Shown here in pieces: positions 9,001-9,085 of a stretch of DNA of 9,085 nucleotides. Each line of letters starts with the position of its first letter. Position 1 is the stretch's first letter. Source of the DNA: Bacteroidales bacterium. GTDB taxonomy: Bacteria; Bacteroidota; Bacteroidia; Bacteroidales; P3. The stretch lies in assembly GCA_012837565.1 (NCBI GenBank), contig DUQY01000284.1, positions 1-9,085 of the forward strand, read 5' to 3'. The position numbers and the translations under genes were made by a program. The notes below the pieces were generated by a model. That model was not told the DNA's origin, did no database searches, and saw only the letters and a program-made list of their open reading frames with translations.

Positions 9001-9066
9001 ATACCCCAATTGATCTTTGAATATTTCTAAAATAGCATTCTCGAAATTATTTTCTTTAAAAGACAT
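6043..9066 (-). CDS. hsdR: Type I restriction enzyme R subunit (HsdR), full length
   Basis: HsdR is the DNA-translocating and cleaving subunit of a type I restriction-modification complex (R2M2S), acting on DNA lacking the cognate methylation. The 1007-aa product is full size and uninterrupted. The N-terminal nuclease domain (about 7-215) shows the PD-(D/E)XK residues Asp134 and Glu148-x-Lys150, followed by Gln165-x3-Tyr169, the QxxxY motif of type I nucleases. The SF2 motor has Walker A TQGSGKS (287-293), DEAH (387-390), FTGTP (426-430), the motif V region around WLTGFDVPS (618-626) and motif VI QAIARVNR (643-650). From about 690 to the end is the helical HsdR C-terminal region (DUF3387-like). 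The start is well fixed: an in-frame stop lies four codons upstream (9076-9078). It converges on the receptor operon. No hsdM or hsdS lies in the window; they would be expected to the right. Confidence 0.96.
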   Translation of the reverse strand: MSFKENNFENAILEIFKDQLGYEYFYAPDVDREYHSPLHEDLLIGCLCDINTTLPQEAINEAVYKLKNFETGSLLQKNIRFMDYLQNGVEVNYYDGKEQRSTRVLLVDFRNVGKNVLSVSNQWAVEELSVKRTDIIVFVNGLPLVVVELKSPSREETDVSAAYRQLKNYMQEVPSLFVFNAFMIMSDQAHSKAGTITSDEDRFMEWKTVDGSYENTKFASFDTLFEGMFEKKRFLDIIQNFICFSKEGKTESKILAGYHQYYAVRKAIESTSQAVKTDGKGGVFWHTQGSGKSLSMVFYAKLLQESLDSPTIVVITDRNDLDDQLFGQFSKCQNFLRQVPIQAKSRKHLTELLAKREANGIFFSTMQKFEEGNEPLSKRRNIIVISDEAHRSQYGLEEKINKEGQIRIGAARVIRDSLPNATFIGFTGTPISLKDRSTREVFGDYIDVYDMTQSVEDGATRPLFYESRVINLRLNDEVLGRIDDEYESIVAESEAEEYAVEKSKRSLGQLDSILGSDVTINSLCDDILVHYEEYRQYEQTGKAMIVAYSREIAMKIFKRILELRPSWNDKIAVVMTSTNDDPEQWREIIGNKTYKDELARRFKDNDDSLKIAIVVDMWLTGFDVPSLSTMYVYKPMSGHNLMQAIARVNRVYKDKQGGLIVDYVGIASALKQAMNDYTKRDQSNFGDQDITKTALGEFMNKLMVCRDLMHGFDYKQFIEATDLQRAKLISGAVNFLSDPKREKTKQTFIKEALLLHNFLSLCKSVVEYDNRIEAAYFEAVRTLITRVVGKGKISLKEINKRINDLLAQSIKSDGVINLFSDIKEEFSLFDAKFLDDISKMKERNIAIELLKKLIAEQVVVYQRTNLVKSEKFSEMLSRAMSNYLKGLLTNEQVIEELINMAHEIMNAKHENSSLGLNEEEQAFYDALTKPEAVKDFFADDQLIAITKELTDALQKNKTIDWQKKETARAGMRSIIKRLLKKYDYPPEKRQDALETVYRQCEMWADSL

Positions 9067-9085
9067 AAGCAGCGATTATTTATAA

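Overview
The window looks like a chromosomal segment of a low-GC member of the Bacteroidota, tentatively Bacteroidales. The basis is an AT-rich composition, the absence of Shine-Dalgarno sequences in front of tightly packed genes, a type IX secretion system (T9SS) plug-family protein, and a TonB-dependent receptor with an N-terminal carboxypeptidase-regulatory-like domain. Both of those protein types are hallmarks of this phylum.

Positions 1-5929 hold five genes in a row on the + strand with junctions of 12, 3, 0 and -1 bp, so almost certainly one operon whose promoter lies left of the window. In order they are: the C-terminal part of a PepD-type Xaa-His dipeptidase (M20C), cut by the window edge; a 134-aa membrane-anchored coiled-coil protein resembling the tail of an SPFH/stomatin protein without the SPFH domain; a complete M24B Xaa-Pro aminopeptidase with all five metal ligands; a complete T9SS plug-family protein (formerly DUF5103) with a signal peptide; and a complete 820-aa TonB-dependent outer-membrane receptor. 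The last two are translationally coupled through a TAATG junction, so they are probably made together. The first three suggest peptide turnover in the cytoplasm and at the inner membrane; the last two act at the outer membrane. A functional link between the two halves is not shown by the sequence.

Positions 5930-6042 are a short convergent intergenic region with a GC-rich hairpin followed by a T-rich run. It is a likely terminator, and may also be a copy of a dispersed palindromic repeat.

Positions 6043-9066 carry one large gene on the - strand, a full-length and apparently intact HsdR, the restriction and translocation subunit of a type I restriction-modification system. Its HsdM and HsdS partners are not in the window and would be expected beyond the right edge. 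The main points for a second look are the coupled plug-receptor pair, the SPFH-less coiled-coil protein between two peptidase genes, the unresolved partners of HsdR, and a strand-composition drift along the window. I found no tRNA, rRNA, CRISPR array, insertion sequence or riboswitch.
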